63,357 nt of DNA from a virus: positions 1-63,357 of IMG/VR virus record IMGVR_UViG_3300017917_000669. One strand, written 5' to 3'. Numbering within the stretch: the stretch's first letter is position 1; every line of letters begins with the position of its first letter. Position numbers and translations under genes: made by a program. Positions 48,444-55,854 of this stretch are shown here, piece by piece. The notes below the pieces were generated by a model. That model did not search any database and was not told the origin of the DNA. It worked only from the letters and a program-made list of their open reading frames with translations.

Positions 48444-48730
48444 TTCATTATCAATTCTTTAAGTTTCTTAGCAGTGATAACTTCGTGGACACCCTTCACA
48501 TCTTTGACGACCATTTCAAGTTCAACGACTTCCCAATCTGCTACACTGTTACGCGGAGCCTCGCCTTTTCGTGCGTACCATTCATCGTTATTCATCACCC
48601 CTGTGAGAAAGGTTCTAAGTTGACCGAGTTTCTGAAAGATGCGACCAGTCTTATCATAGCTGTGATAAGTAGGCGTACCCTTCACAAACATTTCAGGATC
48701 ATCCTTCTTTCTAATCTTGTACATTATCAT
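48440..48730 (-). CDS. Hypothetical protein (96 aa)
   Basis: The start is at 48730 or 48724 (MYKIRKKDDPEMF). The block TGRIFQKLGQLRTFLTGVMN is a pattern I recall in phage hypotheticals. Not assigned. Confidence 0.7.
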   Translation of the reverse strand: MIMYKIRKKDDPEMFVKGTPTYHSYDKTGRIFQKLGQLRTFLTGVMNNDEWYARKGEAPRNSVADWEVVELEMVVKDVKGVHEVITAKKLKELIMK

Positions 48731-48870
48731 AGGAAGTGATCCAATACAACTGCGGCGTTGAATGCGCTGAATACAAGGTTAATCCAACCTAGCTTATCAA
48801 AGCCACGCTCGAAATCTCGTTTGGCCCAATACGCTAAGAGTATAGCAAAGAAAAGGTTTAAAAAGATCAT
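48727..48870 (-). CDS. Small membrane protein (47 aa)
   Basis: ATG at 48870, TGA at 48727-48729. Two hydrophobic segments flank a charged loop (KRDFERGFDKLGW). Coupled to neighbours by 4-bp overlaps. Confidence 0.62.
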   Translation of the reverse strand: MIFLNLFFAILLAYWAKRDFERGFDKLGWINLVFSAFNAAVVLDHFL

Positions 48871-49028
48871 AGTTTGGGTTTCTTGAATCTAAGATTTGTT
48901 GGTTGAGGAATGTCTTCTACTTTTTTAGTAGGCTTCTTTTTGTCTGTGATAATCTCATAAATGAGATAGCACAGTCCTAAAATTACAAGAGTGGCAACGA
49001 AGGACAATGTAATTACAACAAACATCAT
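48867..49028 (-). CDS. Small single-TM protein (53 aa)
   Basis: ATG at 49028 overlapping the upstream stop (ATGA). TM (VITLSFVATLVILGLCYLIY) then a basic tail (TDKKKPTKKVEDIPQPTNLR). Confidence 0.62.
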   Translation of the reverse strand: MMFVVITLSFVATLVILGLCYLIYEIITDKKKPTKKVEDIPQPTNLRFKKPKL

Positions 49029-49408
49029 ATATGAAATCCTGCGTTACGCAATTCGGCAAGTGCCTCATTACGCTGTTTGGGATTGACATTGAGTTTGATA
49101 GTCTTGCCGCTGTCAAGATTATCGCTGAGGTCTTTCGCTTCTTTCAAACCGAGACCAGTAACTGACCGAATTGCTTTGATTCTCCACACGCGGTCAGAGC
49201 CTGCCTGATGACTAGAAATGGACACTACGCCATTGTAATCTCCAGTGAGCATAGCAAAGAAAATCTGACCTTTAACATCCTTGTCAAGGGTATCTGCAAT
49301 TGCATCCCACAACTTCATGCCTTCATCAGTGCCGTAGGCTTCTGTGATGCTACGCATGAAGTTGATGCCACTTTGGATAATATCTTCTTTGTGTTCTGCG
49401 GGAATCAT
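49025..49408 (-). CDS. Protein with ribosomal L7/L12 C-terminal-like domain (127 aa)
   Basis: The start at 49408 (MIPAEHKEDIIQSG) is in the correct place after the upstream stop. The last 55 residues (VWRIKAIRSVTGLGLKEAKD, then LSDNLDSGKTIKLNV) match the L7/L12 CTD, which recruits translation GTPases. The N-terminal 70 residues are helical and unlike the L7/L12 dimerisation domain. It may dock on IF2, EF-Tu or EF-G, or act as a decoy. Confidence 0.8.
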   Translation of the reverse strand: MIPAEHKEDIIQSGINFMRSITEAYGTDEGMKLWDAIADTLDKDVKGQIFFAMLTGDYNGVVSISSHQAGSDRVWRIKAIRSVTGLGLKEAKDLSDNLDSGKTIKLNVNPKQRNEALAELRNAGFHI

Positions 49409-49409
49409 T

Positions 49410-49739
49410 TTACCACCCGATAATAAAACCATAGTTTCGATGCGAAGGTCCGTTACCGTCATCATCTGCTAAACCACGAGGAACATAACTGTCACCGTAG
49501 TTTTCAATCTTAGCAGTATAACCCAATTCTTTGAGTTTAGCAATGATTGCCTTTTCAAGCGGTGTAATCTTTTGATCCACATACTCAAAGGGACCAGTAG
49601 TACCAATTAGAATCTCGACTTTTCGTTTGCCACTCTTTGCGGCAGAGACTACATTGATCTCCACAGTGTGCTTCAAAAAGTGGTCAACCTCTGCACCACT
49701 TTCGTCATACAGTTGTTTGGCTTCTTTTGCAGTAATCAT
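49410..49739 (-). CDS. Hypothetical protein (109 aa)
   Basis: Beta-rich with the end SYVPRGLADDDGNGPSHRNY. It lies between the L12-like and SWIM genes in one operon. Not recognised. Confidence 0.7.
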   Translation of the reverse strand: MITAKEAKQLYDESGAEVDHFLKHTVEINVVSAAKSGKRKVEILIGTTGPFEYVDQKITPLEKAIIAKLKELGYTAKIENYGDSYVPRGLADDDGNGPSHRNYGFIIGW

Positions 49740-50122
49740 TTTACACCACTCAATTCACTAACATGCTTGCATTGTTTACGAAACTGAAAGCCAGTACAAG
49801 TACAAGACCAACCTTGACTGTTGCGAGTAACAACATACTTGTTGCCCTTGCTACCGGGAACTTCCCAAGTCTTAATGTCAGTCTCGATTGTTTTGAAATC
49901 ACCTTTGAGGATTTGAACGTCCTCAACAAAGTCCATAGTGATAACACGAATGGGCCAATTGTCGTCACCACTCATGCAGAATTGACGATCATTCATCCAC
50001 TTGTACGAGGGCAACACCTTGCCTTCATATTCATGAAAGGCAGGCTGAGGGGGAATCATACGTGGACCTTGGTTGTAACTAGTACGAACCTTAATCAAAC
50101 TACCTACAGTTGGAACACGCAT
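49736..50122 (-). CDS. SWIM-type zinc-finger protein (128 aa)
   Basis: WSCTCTGFQFRKQCKHVSEL near the C-terminus is the CxCx(n)CxH SWIM motif that can bind DNA or protein. The N-terminal region is basic and beta-rich. First gene of the operon from the promoter at 50150-50178. Confidence 0.82.
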   Translation of the reverse strand: MRVPTVGSLIKVRTSYNQGPRMIPPQPAFHEYEGKVLPSYKWMNDRQFCMSGDDNWPIRVITMDFVEDVQILKGDFKTIETDIKTWEVPGSKGNKYVVTRNSQGWSCTCTGFQFRKQCKHVSELSGVK

Positions 50123-50149
50123 GAAACACTCCTATCAATCAATGTGAGT

Positions 50150-50178
50150 ATTGTATACCCATATTGAATTATTGTCAA
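50150..50178 (-). promoter_or_regulatory. Early-type promoter
   Basis: TTGACA (50173-50178), spacer ATAATTCAATATGGGTA, TACAAT (50150-50155), then AATACTCACATT. Confidence 0.82.
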
Positions 50179-50402
50179 CCAACAGCCTTAACAGTGATTA
50201 CTGATTCTTTGATTACGGTTTCACCGAACACAGTAGCTTCTCCATTCTCACCTTCAATAGACAACATATCCATAGCATTGATGCCACTGATAAGTTCTCG
50301 CATGAGTTTGTCTGCCGAAGCAAGATCAGAATTTGCGGCTAGAGCAATCTTGCCTTCAAATGTGCCGAATGAATTAGTAACCTTAACTTGTAAATGTGCC
50401 AT
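50175..50402 (-). CDS. Hypothetical protein (75 aa)
   Basis: Beta/alpha protein with QVKVTNSFGTFEGKIALAAN. SD AAAGGAG. Its stop overlaps the next promoter. Not recognised. Confidence 0.72.
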   Translation of the reverse strand: MAHLQVKVTNSFGTFEGKIALAANSDLASADKLMRELISGINAMDMLSIEGENGEATVFGETVIKESVITVKAVG

Positions 50403-50425
50403 TATAAATCTCCTTTAAGCAAGAT

Positions 50426-50454
50426 ATTATATAACACCTTCAATCAGTCGTCAA
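50426..50454 (-). promoter_or_regulatory. Early-type promoter
   Basis: TTGACG (50449-50454), 17 bp, TATAAT (50426-50431). It lies inside the end of the upstream gene. Confidence 0.75.
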
Positions 50455-50908
50455 CTTCTTCGGCTTCTTTCGCAAGAGCCTCGCCCAGAAGTTCGTAGTC
50501 CTCACCTTGGTTGACGTACCACTTGCCATCTGTACGGAGGATGTATTCGTATTCCTCATATTGATGGTTTTGTACGTAATCGGCAAAGTCCTTAAAGTAA
50601 CGAGCATGTGTAGAATCCTCACCGCGGTCACGACCGTAGAACTTACACATGTTACCAAACTGTTCTTTGTGAGCCTCATATGCAGGAGTACCGTAGCTAT
50701 AGGGATTATCAAAGGGATGCTTGTCACCGATCTCAGCACCCAGAGTAGACACATCACCCAGGTCGATCAGTTTTTGCAGTTTGAAGGGGTCTTGATAGTT
50801 CTCAAACAGGATCTTGCCGTTGTGTGCAAGATAGCCATCCCAGTGTGCATACACTTGACCAACAGAACCATCAGCGAATTCCAGAGCGATAGTAGAACGA
50901 GTTGCCAT
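50444..50908 (-). CDS. Conserved phage hypothetical (154 aa)
   Basis: The N-terminus MATRSTIALEFADGSVGQVY then AHWDGYLAHNGKILFENY is a pattern shared by many phage proteins of unknown function. C-terminal YEEYEYILRTDGKWYVN. Strong early promoter upstream. Confidence 0.82.
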   Translation of the reverse strand: MATRSTIALEFADGSVGQVYAHWDGYLAHNGKILFENYQDPFKLQKLIDLGDVSTLGAEIGDKHPFDNPYSYGTPAYEAHKEQFGNMCKFYGRDRGEDSTHARYFKDFADYVQNHQYEEYEYILRTDGKWYVNQGEDYELLGEALAKEAEEVDD

Positions 50909-50941
50909 TTGTTTGTCCTTTAGTTAACTGTCTAAGATTCT

Positions 50942-50970
50942 ATTATATACCCAAAGTGATTTATTGTCAA
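50942..50970 (-). promoter_or_regulatory. Early-type promoter
   Basis: TTGACA (50965-50970), spacer ATAAATCACTTTGGGTA, TATAAT (50942-50947). Confidence 0.9.
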
Positions 50971-51287
50971 GCCATTTCCACAGCCTTTGTAGCCGCGATC
51001 ATTGCATCAGCGGGCTTTGACCAAAAGAAATTCTTGGCTTTATGAGCCTCAAGGATACGATCCTGAACACGGTCACAAAACTCTTGGGGCCAAGAATTCA
51101 TGATTTTGAAAAACTTGGCAAGACTATCTTTCTTTTGTTCATCAGTGAGGTTGTGTTCGTTTCTAGTTTCCCGAGCAATCTTGGCAATGTAGACCACTAC
51201 CGCATCCAGTTGTTCCTCGTCAAAGGACAACAGATCGGTTGGGTCAGACTCGGGTTGTTTCAGTGTGTCGATAGTTTGATCGGTCAT
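50967..51287 (-). CDS. Hypothetical protein (106 aa)
   Basis: Acidic and helical, with NSWPQEFCDRVQDRILEAHK. It lies 9 bp after the preceding gene in the operon. Not recognised. Confidence 0.72.
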   Translation of the reverse strand: MTDQTIDTLKQPESDPTDLLSFDEEQLDAVVVYIAKIARETRNEHNLTDEQKKDSLAKFFKIMNSWPQEFCDRVQDRILEAHKAKNFFWSKPADAMIAATKAVEMA

Positions 51288-51296
51288 GATAACTCC

Positions 51297-51551
51297 TTAC
51301 TTGGCAACAATGTCGTATTGGTTAAAGAATGCGTCAATAGCAATATCCACGGTCACTGCTTTGGGCTTTTTGTCAAAAGGACCTTGATCCATGAAACGGA
51401 CACGCATACCACCTGAGTTCAGGTTCAGTTGCAGAACCTCAACCTCACGCTCTTGCCAAATCTGGAATTCGTTGTTGGCTTGAGACGGGTTGTTGTTGTC
51501 ATAGTTGGGGTTGTAAACACGAACCTTTGCAGTGATAACGGGCAGAGACAT
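51297..51551 (-). CDS. Hypothetical protein (84 aa)
   Basis: The start at 51551 (MSLPVITAKVRVYN) follows AAAGGAACTC. Beta-rich, with QEREVEVLQLNLNSGGMRVR. Not recognised. Confidence 0.72.
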   Translation of the reverse strand: MSLPVITAKVRVYNPNYDNNNPSQANNEFQIWQEREVEVLQLNLNSGGMRVRFMDQGPFDKKPKAVTVDIAIDAFFNQYDIVAK

Positions 51552-51580
51552 GTGAGTTCCTTTAATCAATCAATACATGT

Positions 51581-51609
51581 ATTATATGCCCAAATCCATT
51601 TATTGTCAA
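51581..51609 (-). promoter_or_regulatory. Early-type promoter with start-site palindrome
   Basis: TTGACA, spacer ATAAATGGATTTGGGCA, TATAAT, AATACATGTATT, then the same TGATTGATTAAAGGA leader seen on the plus strand near 11570 and 26540. Confidence 0.92.
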
Positions 51610-51617
51610 CCTTTGGA

Positions 51618-51641
51618 CAAAAGTCCCTTTCGGGACTTTTG
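51618..51641 (-). terminator. Intrinsic terminator, likely bidirectional
   Basis: CAAAAGTCCC/GGGACTTTTG 10-bp stem with TTTC loop, between 51649-51855 and the promoter at 51581. Confidence 0.85.
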
Positions 51642-51648
51642 TAGTACT

Positions 51649-51855
51649 TTAGACTCTACCTTCGTAGTCTGCTCTCACATACCACTCGGGGACATAATCT
51701 AGGTTGTTGTGTTCTTTGTTGTAAGAAATAGCACGTTGACGAGCCTCGTCCTCGTTGTCGTAGTATTCAGTGTCCCAATGTTTTTGACCACTGAACCGAT
51801 CATACTCGGTGAACACTACCTTGAACAGACCTTGCTGTAAAGTGACTTTTGCCAT
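51649..51855 (-). CDS. Hypothetical protein (68 aa)
   Basis: Beta-alpha, aromatic-rich protein (FTEYDRFSGQKHWDTEYYDN). Own early promoter. Not recognised. Confidence 0.72.
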   Translation of the reverse strand: MAKVTLQQGLFKVVFTEYDRFSGQKHWDTEYYDNEDEARQRAISYNKEHNNLDYVPEWYVRADYEGRV

Positions 51856-51896
51856 ATCGTCTTCCTTTCTCGGGGGTTGCTATCTACTGTACTTTC

Positions 51897-51925
51897 AGTA
51901 TACTACCGAGTGGATTATTTGTCAA
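51897..51925 (-). promoter_or_regulatory. Early-type promoter
   Basis: TTGACA (51920-51925), 17 bp, TATACT (51897-51902). An SD-like AGGAAG precedes the gene. Confidence 0.85.
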
Positions 51926-52143
51926 GCCTTAACATGTCCCTTAGAGTAATCCCAACCTTTACCACCGAGTGCCTTCCAGTTATCATACTTCTTGGCTTCA
52001 TCTTTGCAACGCTGAGGTTGACCGATAGAGCCAACTACAGCATTACAATATTCACACCGATAACTGACTCCCGATGATTCGTCAAAGTATGCAGTTGCCC
52101 CGCAGGGCAAATGCATGGGTGACAAATGTCCTTCGTACTCCAT
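51922..52143 (-). CDS. Zinc-ribbon-like protein (73 aa)
   Basis: LPCGATAYF and YRCEYCNAVVG give three or four Cys for one zinc site. TGATG coupling to the AAA ATPase gene upstream. Not further assigned. Confidence 0.72.
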   Translation of the reverse strand: MEYEGHLSPMHLPCGATAYFDESSGVSYRCEYCNAVVGSIGQPQRCKDEAKKYDNWKALGGKGWDYSKGHVKA

Positions 52144-53204
52144 CAGAATGCATCTAGGTAGTTGTAGCTCTTAGACTGAACCTTAGTCAGGATCAAACGA
52201 GTGCCTTTGTCCTCAAAGACAAACTTACCTGCTTGTGCATCAACAGAGACTAGTGCATTGGAGTTGAACTCCATGTACTCCCAATCAGCAGTGTCGTCAT
52301 CAGGATCAGTGTCAAAGGACACTTCGATACCTTTTGGTTGCAATGGGTTACCATTGAACACACTTGGGTTAATATCACCCTTGACAACTTCACCTTTGTG
52401 AACAACTTCAACCATGTACTTAGAGCCACTGTCAAACTCAGGCTTAGCGTTCAGCATACGCAGTGCTTCCTGTGGAGTTTCATCGTAACGATTCATTTCT
52501 TCACACAACGCCTTCAACATGTCAAAGTTGAATTCTGCAAACAAGCTGGAGATGTTCACAATCTTATCGATGTGTGTTTTGTTCTTCAGGTTATCTTCGC
52601 AGTATTCAGTGATGAAGTTTGCTTCCAAACCCTTGAAGTCGAGCATGTAGAAGATACGACCAGGACGGTTACGCATGTGATAGTCAACACGGTACTTGTC
52701 GTTGGTTGTCAGCAAGAACAATTTCTTAGAAGGGAACACACCATCCAACAGAGTCAGAATTGCTTCCTGCTCGTCACGGTCATACACCTTCTCAAATTCA
52801 TCAAACAAGATAGCACAAGGCTGTGTGATTGTTTGAATGAAACTGTTGAACTTGTCGCCGTGCCATGGAGCATTGATAACGATAGTAGGGATGCCTTGCT
52901 TTGCCAACTCGATAGAAACGTTCTTGGTCAACAGAGTTTTACCAGAACCCTTTTCACCAGTCAACATGACACCGGTAGCATTTGGGCGATCCAAGAAGGT
53001 GTTGATGATACGGTGTGTGTTCTTTAGAGAATCACCGTAGACCTTAGTCAGTGGCTTGAAGCTGTCGATTTGTTCAAGATACATTGGGCCGCCCATTGGC
53101 ATTTCCTTGACAGTGTAATTACCTGCAGGAAGCATGTCACGCACATCCATAGATTCTTCGGATGCGACCATGAATTGATTACCGTTTTTAATGAACCGTG
53201 TCAT
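52143..53204 (-). CDS. AAA+ ATPase (353 aa)
   Basis: Walker A GEKGSGKT (about 82), Walker B CAILFDEFEKVYD, sensor 1 LLTTND and an Arg-rich NRPGRIFY. The N-terminal 70 residues and the C-terminal beta-rich 100 residues are extra. It resembles conserved ATPases I recall in T4-like phages, role unknown. The promoter upstream is weak. Confidence 0.85.
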   Translation of the reverse strand: MTRFIKNGNQFMVASEESMDVRDMLPAGNYTVKEMPMGGPMYLEQIDSFKPLTKVYGDSLKNTHRIINTFLDRPNATGVMLTGEKGSGKTLLTKNVSIELAKQGIPTIVINAPWHGDKFNSFIQTITQPCAILFDEFEKVYDRDEQEAILTLLDGVFPSKKLFLLTTNDKYRVDYHMRNRPGRIFYMLDFKGLEANFITEYCEDNLKNKTHIDKIVNISSLFAEFNFDMLKALCEEMNRYDETPQEALRMLNAKPEFDSGSKYMVEVVHKGEVVKGDINPSVFNGNPLQPKGIEVSFDTDPDDDTADWEYMEFNSNALVSVDAQAGKFVFEDKGTRLILTKVQSKSYNYLDAF

Positions 53205-53276
53205 TTTAGTCTTTCAAGATGATTGTTGAATTTAAGAATGAATTATAAACTGAAAAGGATTTGTTGTATAGAAGAA

Positions 53277-53290
53277 AAGGGCAAGTGCCC
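53277..53290 (-). terminator. Intrinsic terminator after nadV
   Basis: Minus strand GGGGCA-CT-TGCCC followed by TTTTCTT. A short but GC-rich stem between nadV and the AAA gene. Confidence 0.68.
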
Positions 53291-53296
53291 CTTTCT

Positions 53297-54694
53297 TTAT
53301 TTGTTGCTATTTGCTCGGACAGTAGCAAAGTCAATTTCTTTGACCAGCTTACCATCGCGGTAGACTTCTTCAAGCACCTCAGTGAATGGGCCGAAGCCTT
53401 TGTCGAACCAACCTTTGGGTTGTTCCACTGCACTAACATACTCGCCGCCAGACTTCCAGAGAGTCACACGACCAGCCTTAGACTTCTTACCACTGTCAGT
53501 GATAGGGTCTTTCTGCACATCGATCCACTCGCCGTTGATTTCTGCGCTTGAGCATTTCATAGCGAACTTTTGAGTATCACGATCAACTTGTTGCAACAGA
53601 GCACCGCCCATACCGAATGCAATATTGTCAGCACTCCAGCCCATTGCCATGAAGCCTCCTAGGATGCTACGGATAGTCAATTCATTAACACCGTCACCTT
53701 GAATCAGGCGAACGTTGTTCAGAACCTTGAAGCCTTTTGCATTGACAGTGTAGCCAAATTTCTCACCGAGGATTTCAATCAGACGTTGATTAACAGTGAG
53801 AGGATCCCCAGAGTCTGGACGGATGACAACAGTAGCGCCACTATCAATAACTTTCTGGCGAAGTTCTTCGCCCCAAAGTTTCGAGGCAGCGTTGTAGATA
53901 TCATAACTATCGCTAACCACTGCAAGAATAGCTCCAGGCTTAGCAAACTGATTAACCATGTTCTCATAGGCTTTTACTTCGTTGTCACGGCCCCAGCTAG
54001 TGATTGTGCTATGCTCGGCAGCGGGAATTGAAAAACCCACGATCCCACCACTATAAAATTGACGAGCATACAGAAGGCCACTAATAGTATCAGTGCCCAT
54101 AAAATTAACGAGGTGTGCCGCGCCGCCGATACCAGCAGACTCACAGCTAGACACACCACGAGCACCGAAGTCGTGGAGTTTAAAATCAATAAGAGACGGA
54201 TCACCAGTTTTCTCCAAGTAGTCAAGAATCACACGCTTGATACTCCAACTCTGAGTTGCTACTGTAGTACCGTACCAAGTAGCACGTAGAATCGGAGTTT
54301 CCAAGTAAGTAGTTAGCCAGTAGCATTCCGGATCAGTATTTTCAATTGTAGCCAAAACGTTACGGGTAGGCACGACTGTCCCCTCGGGAACTGCACGAAT
54401 GACAACTGGGAGGTATCCATTGTGCTTGTCAAGGATGTACTGCCATCCGGCTCTGTTGAAAGGCTCACCGTGTGCGGTAAGAATTTCGTCAGCAATGTCA
54501 ATGTCTGCCTGGGTGATTGGGCTGAGTAGGTATTCTTTGATAAAAGCCTGTAATCCGAAGAATACAGTTTTATCATAACGTCCGCCCCTTGATTCGATAT
54601 AACTATATACACCGGTGGTGCCTGCGGGATATTGTTTGAACATCGACACTTTGTAGCTGTCGGTGTTAAGAATGATATTTTTACTAAGTTCCAT
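53297..54694 (-). CDS. nadV: Nicotinamide phosphoribosyltransferase (NadV/NAMPT)
   Basis: A 465-aa enzyme that makes NMN from nicotinamide and PRPP. Family blocks are clear: YSYIESRGGRYDKTVFFGLQ near the N-terminus, KLHDFGARGVSSCESAGIGG with the active-site His (about 174), VSDSYDIYNA, VIRPDSGDP and GFMAMGWSADNIAFGMGGAL. With the NMNAT gene at 55855 it completes a two-step NAD+ route. Its own early-type promoter with a leader hairpin. Confidence 0.96.
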   Translation of the reverse strand: MELSKNIILNTDSYKVSMFKQYPAGTTGVYSYIESRGGRYDKTVFFGLQAFIKEYLLSPITQADIDIADEILTAHGEPFNRAGWQYILDKHNGYLPVVIRAVPEGTVVPTRNVLATIENTDPECYWLTTYLETPILRATWYGTTVATQSWSIKRVILDYLEKTGDPSLIDFKLHDFGARGVSSCESAGIGGAAHLVNFMGTDTISGLLYARQFYSGGIVGFSIPAAEHSTITSWGRDNEVKAYENMVNQFAKPGAILAVVSDSYDIYNAASKLWGEELRQKVIDSGATVVIRPDSGDPLTVNQRLIEILGEKFGYTVNAKGFKVLNNVRLIQGDGVNELTIRSILGGFMAMGWSADNIAFGMGGALLQQVDRDTQKFAMKCSSAEINGEWIDVQKDPITDSGKKSKAGRVTLWKSGGEYVSAVEQPKGWFDKGFGPFTEVLEEVYRDGKLVKEIDFATVRANSNK

Positions 54695-54719
54695 GATAAG
54701 CTCCTTATCGCTTGTTATG

Positions 54720-54738
54720 CCTAGAGTCTATCTCTAGG
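54720..54738 (-). repeat. Leader hairpin of nadV
   Basis: CCTAGAG-TCTAT-CTCTAGG, a 7-bp stem in the transcribed leader between the -10 box (54749) and the SD. It might be a regulatory RNA structure. Confidence 0.55.
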
Positions 54739-54748
54739 ACTTGTTTAT

Positions 54749-54777
54749 AGTATAACACAACACCATTATTGTGTCAA
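54749..54777 (-). promoter_or_regulatory. Early-type promoter for nadV
   Basis: TTGACA (54772-54777), 17 bp, TATACT (54749-54754). Confidence 0.87.
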
Positions 54778-54787
54778 CTATTCCTTT

Positions 54788-55186
54788 TCACTTTGGGTAT
54801 ATCACAAAGAACGGTTTATTTTTCTTCGCCGCATAGTCATAAGTATACCAAGTGCCACCTCTTGGTTGAGGTTCCATTTGCAGAGGAACAACCAGTAAAA
54901 AGTCACAACTGTCTACGATTGTTCGGTTGCGTTTAAAGTGTGTCTGTGGTTCTTTACATTCATCGAACGGGACATATGCTCTGAGTCCGTCATTATCAGG
55001 ACCAGGGTGGCTCACAATCTTGTAACCAATCTCTTTAGCGAGTGTTGCGGCTTCTGCATCTACACCAACGCAATCACCGTGATGAAATTCTGCGCCCTCA
55101 GTATAATGCAATGACAGATATTGCTTTACCATTTCAAACTGGTGTTCTGTCATACCTTCTCTAGTTCCTGTAATTCCTATTTTCAT
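54788..55186 (-). CDS. SLOG/Rossmann-like nucleotide-binding protein (132 aa)
   Basis: GITGTREGMTEHQ at the N-terminus, then FHHGDCVGVDAEAATLAKEI and HFKRNRTIVDSCDFLLVVP, with a final GGTWYTYDYAAKKNKPFFV. This is the SLOG/DprA-like fold that binds nucleotides or NAD-derived signals in several immune proteins (for example ThsA). No effector domain is attached. It lies between nadV and the macro gene, suggesting NAD-derived ligands. Confidence 0.78.
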   Translation of the reverse strand: MKIGITGTREGMTEHQFEMVKQYLSLHYTEGAEFHHGDCVGVDAEAATLAKEIGYKIVSHPGPDNDGLRAYVPFDECKEPQTHFKRNRTIVDSCDFLLVVPLQMEPQPRGGTWYTYDYAAKKNKPFFVIYPK

Positions 55187-55671
55187 TATCCAAACTCCAC
55201 CAATGTGACAGTGCCACCTTGAGCCGAAACCTTATTGGCAAAGTCTTCAATCATTGCCAAAATTCTTTTCTTGTCACCACCAGCCAAACCCATACCAATG
55301 TAGGGCAGACCAAAACGATGACGACCATATTCATGTGCCAGTTTGCGTAGAATCACAGCAAACGATTCATACTCAAATACATCTTCACCTTGTTGGCTAG
55401 TGACATATTGTGTATAAGCATTGATAATCTTGAATGGCTTGATAGTTTCATCGTAGTAACTAGACCAAGATACTGTGTAGTTGCCTAGCTTACCGATATT
55501 GCCCTTGCGAGTTTCGCTATCCACTTCCTCAGCGTGAGGATATCGTTTAGCAATTTGAGGAGCAAGACCTGCGCCCATTGCGTTGAAACAATTACAGCCT
55601 TGAACGATAACATCAAAGTCACCGTTCTCTGCCATATCAAGTAGATTACCTTTTGTTTTGATTAGCATCAT
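55186..55671 (-). CDS. Macro-domain protein (161 aa)
   Basis: VIVQGCNCFNAMGAGLAPQI is the macro-domain ligand loop, and LPYIGMGLAGGDKKRI is the second loop. Macro domains bind ADP-ribose and some remove it from proteins or hydrolyse ADP-ribose 1''-phosphate. Start at 55671 or 55668. Coupled by TGATG with the genes on both sides. Confidence 0.88.
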   Translation of the reverse strand: MMLIKTKGNLLDMAENGDFDVIVQGCNCFNAMGAGLAPQIAKRYPHAEEVDSETRKGNIGKLGNYTVSWSSYYDETIKPFKIINAYTQYVTSQQGEDVFEYESFAVILRKLAHEYGRHRFGLPYIGMGLAGGDKKRILAMIEDFANKVSAQGGTVTLVEFG

Positions 55672-55853
55672 TCATTCTCCGGTACTTCGTTGAGGATATC
55701 CTCACACATTTTCAATCCTTGTTCCCATCGTGCCATCATGCTACGAAAGGCAGCAATGTTCTCACGATTGTGAAACATGTCACCGCTCCATACTGCGGCA
55801 TCAATTTCGTCCATCGGGCCGTTTTCTAAACGATTGTAATGTTGTGTTGTCAT
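55668..55853 (-). CDS. Small hypothetical protein in NAD operon (61 aa)
   Basis: The start at 55853 (MTTQHYNRLENGPMDE) is chosen; the longer frame is inside the NMNAT gene. Helical with several Met and Trp. Function unknown. Confidence 0.65.
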   Translation of the reverse strand: MTTQHYNRLENGPMDEIDAAVWSGDMFHNRENIAAFRSMMARWEQGLKMCEDILNEVPENE

Positions 55854-55854
55854 A

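Noticed and set aside
52338-53027. 229-aa plus-strand frame over the AAA ATPase
   Set aside because: Shadow of a gene with clear Walker motifs.
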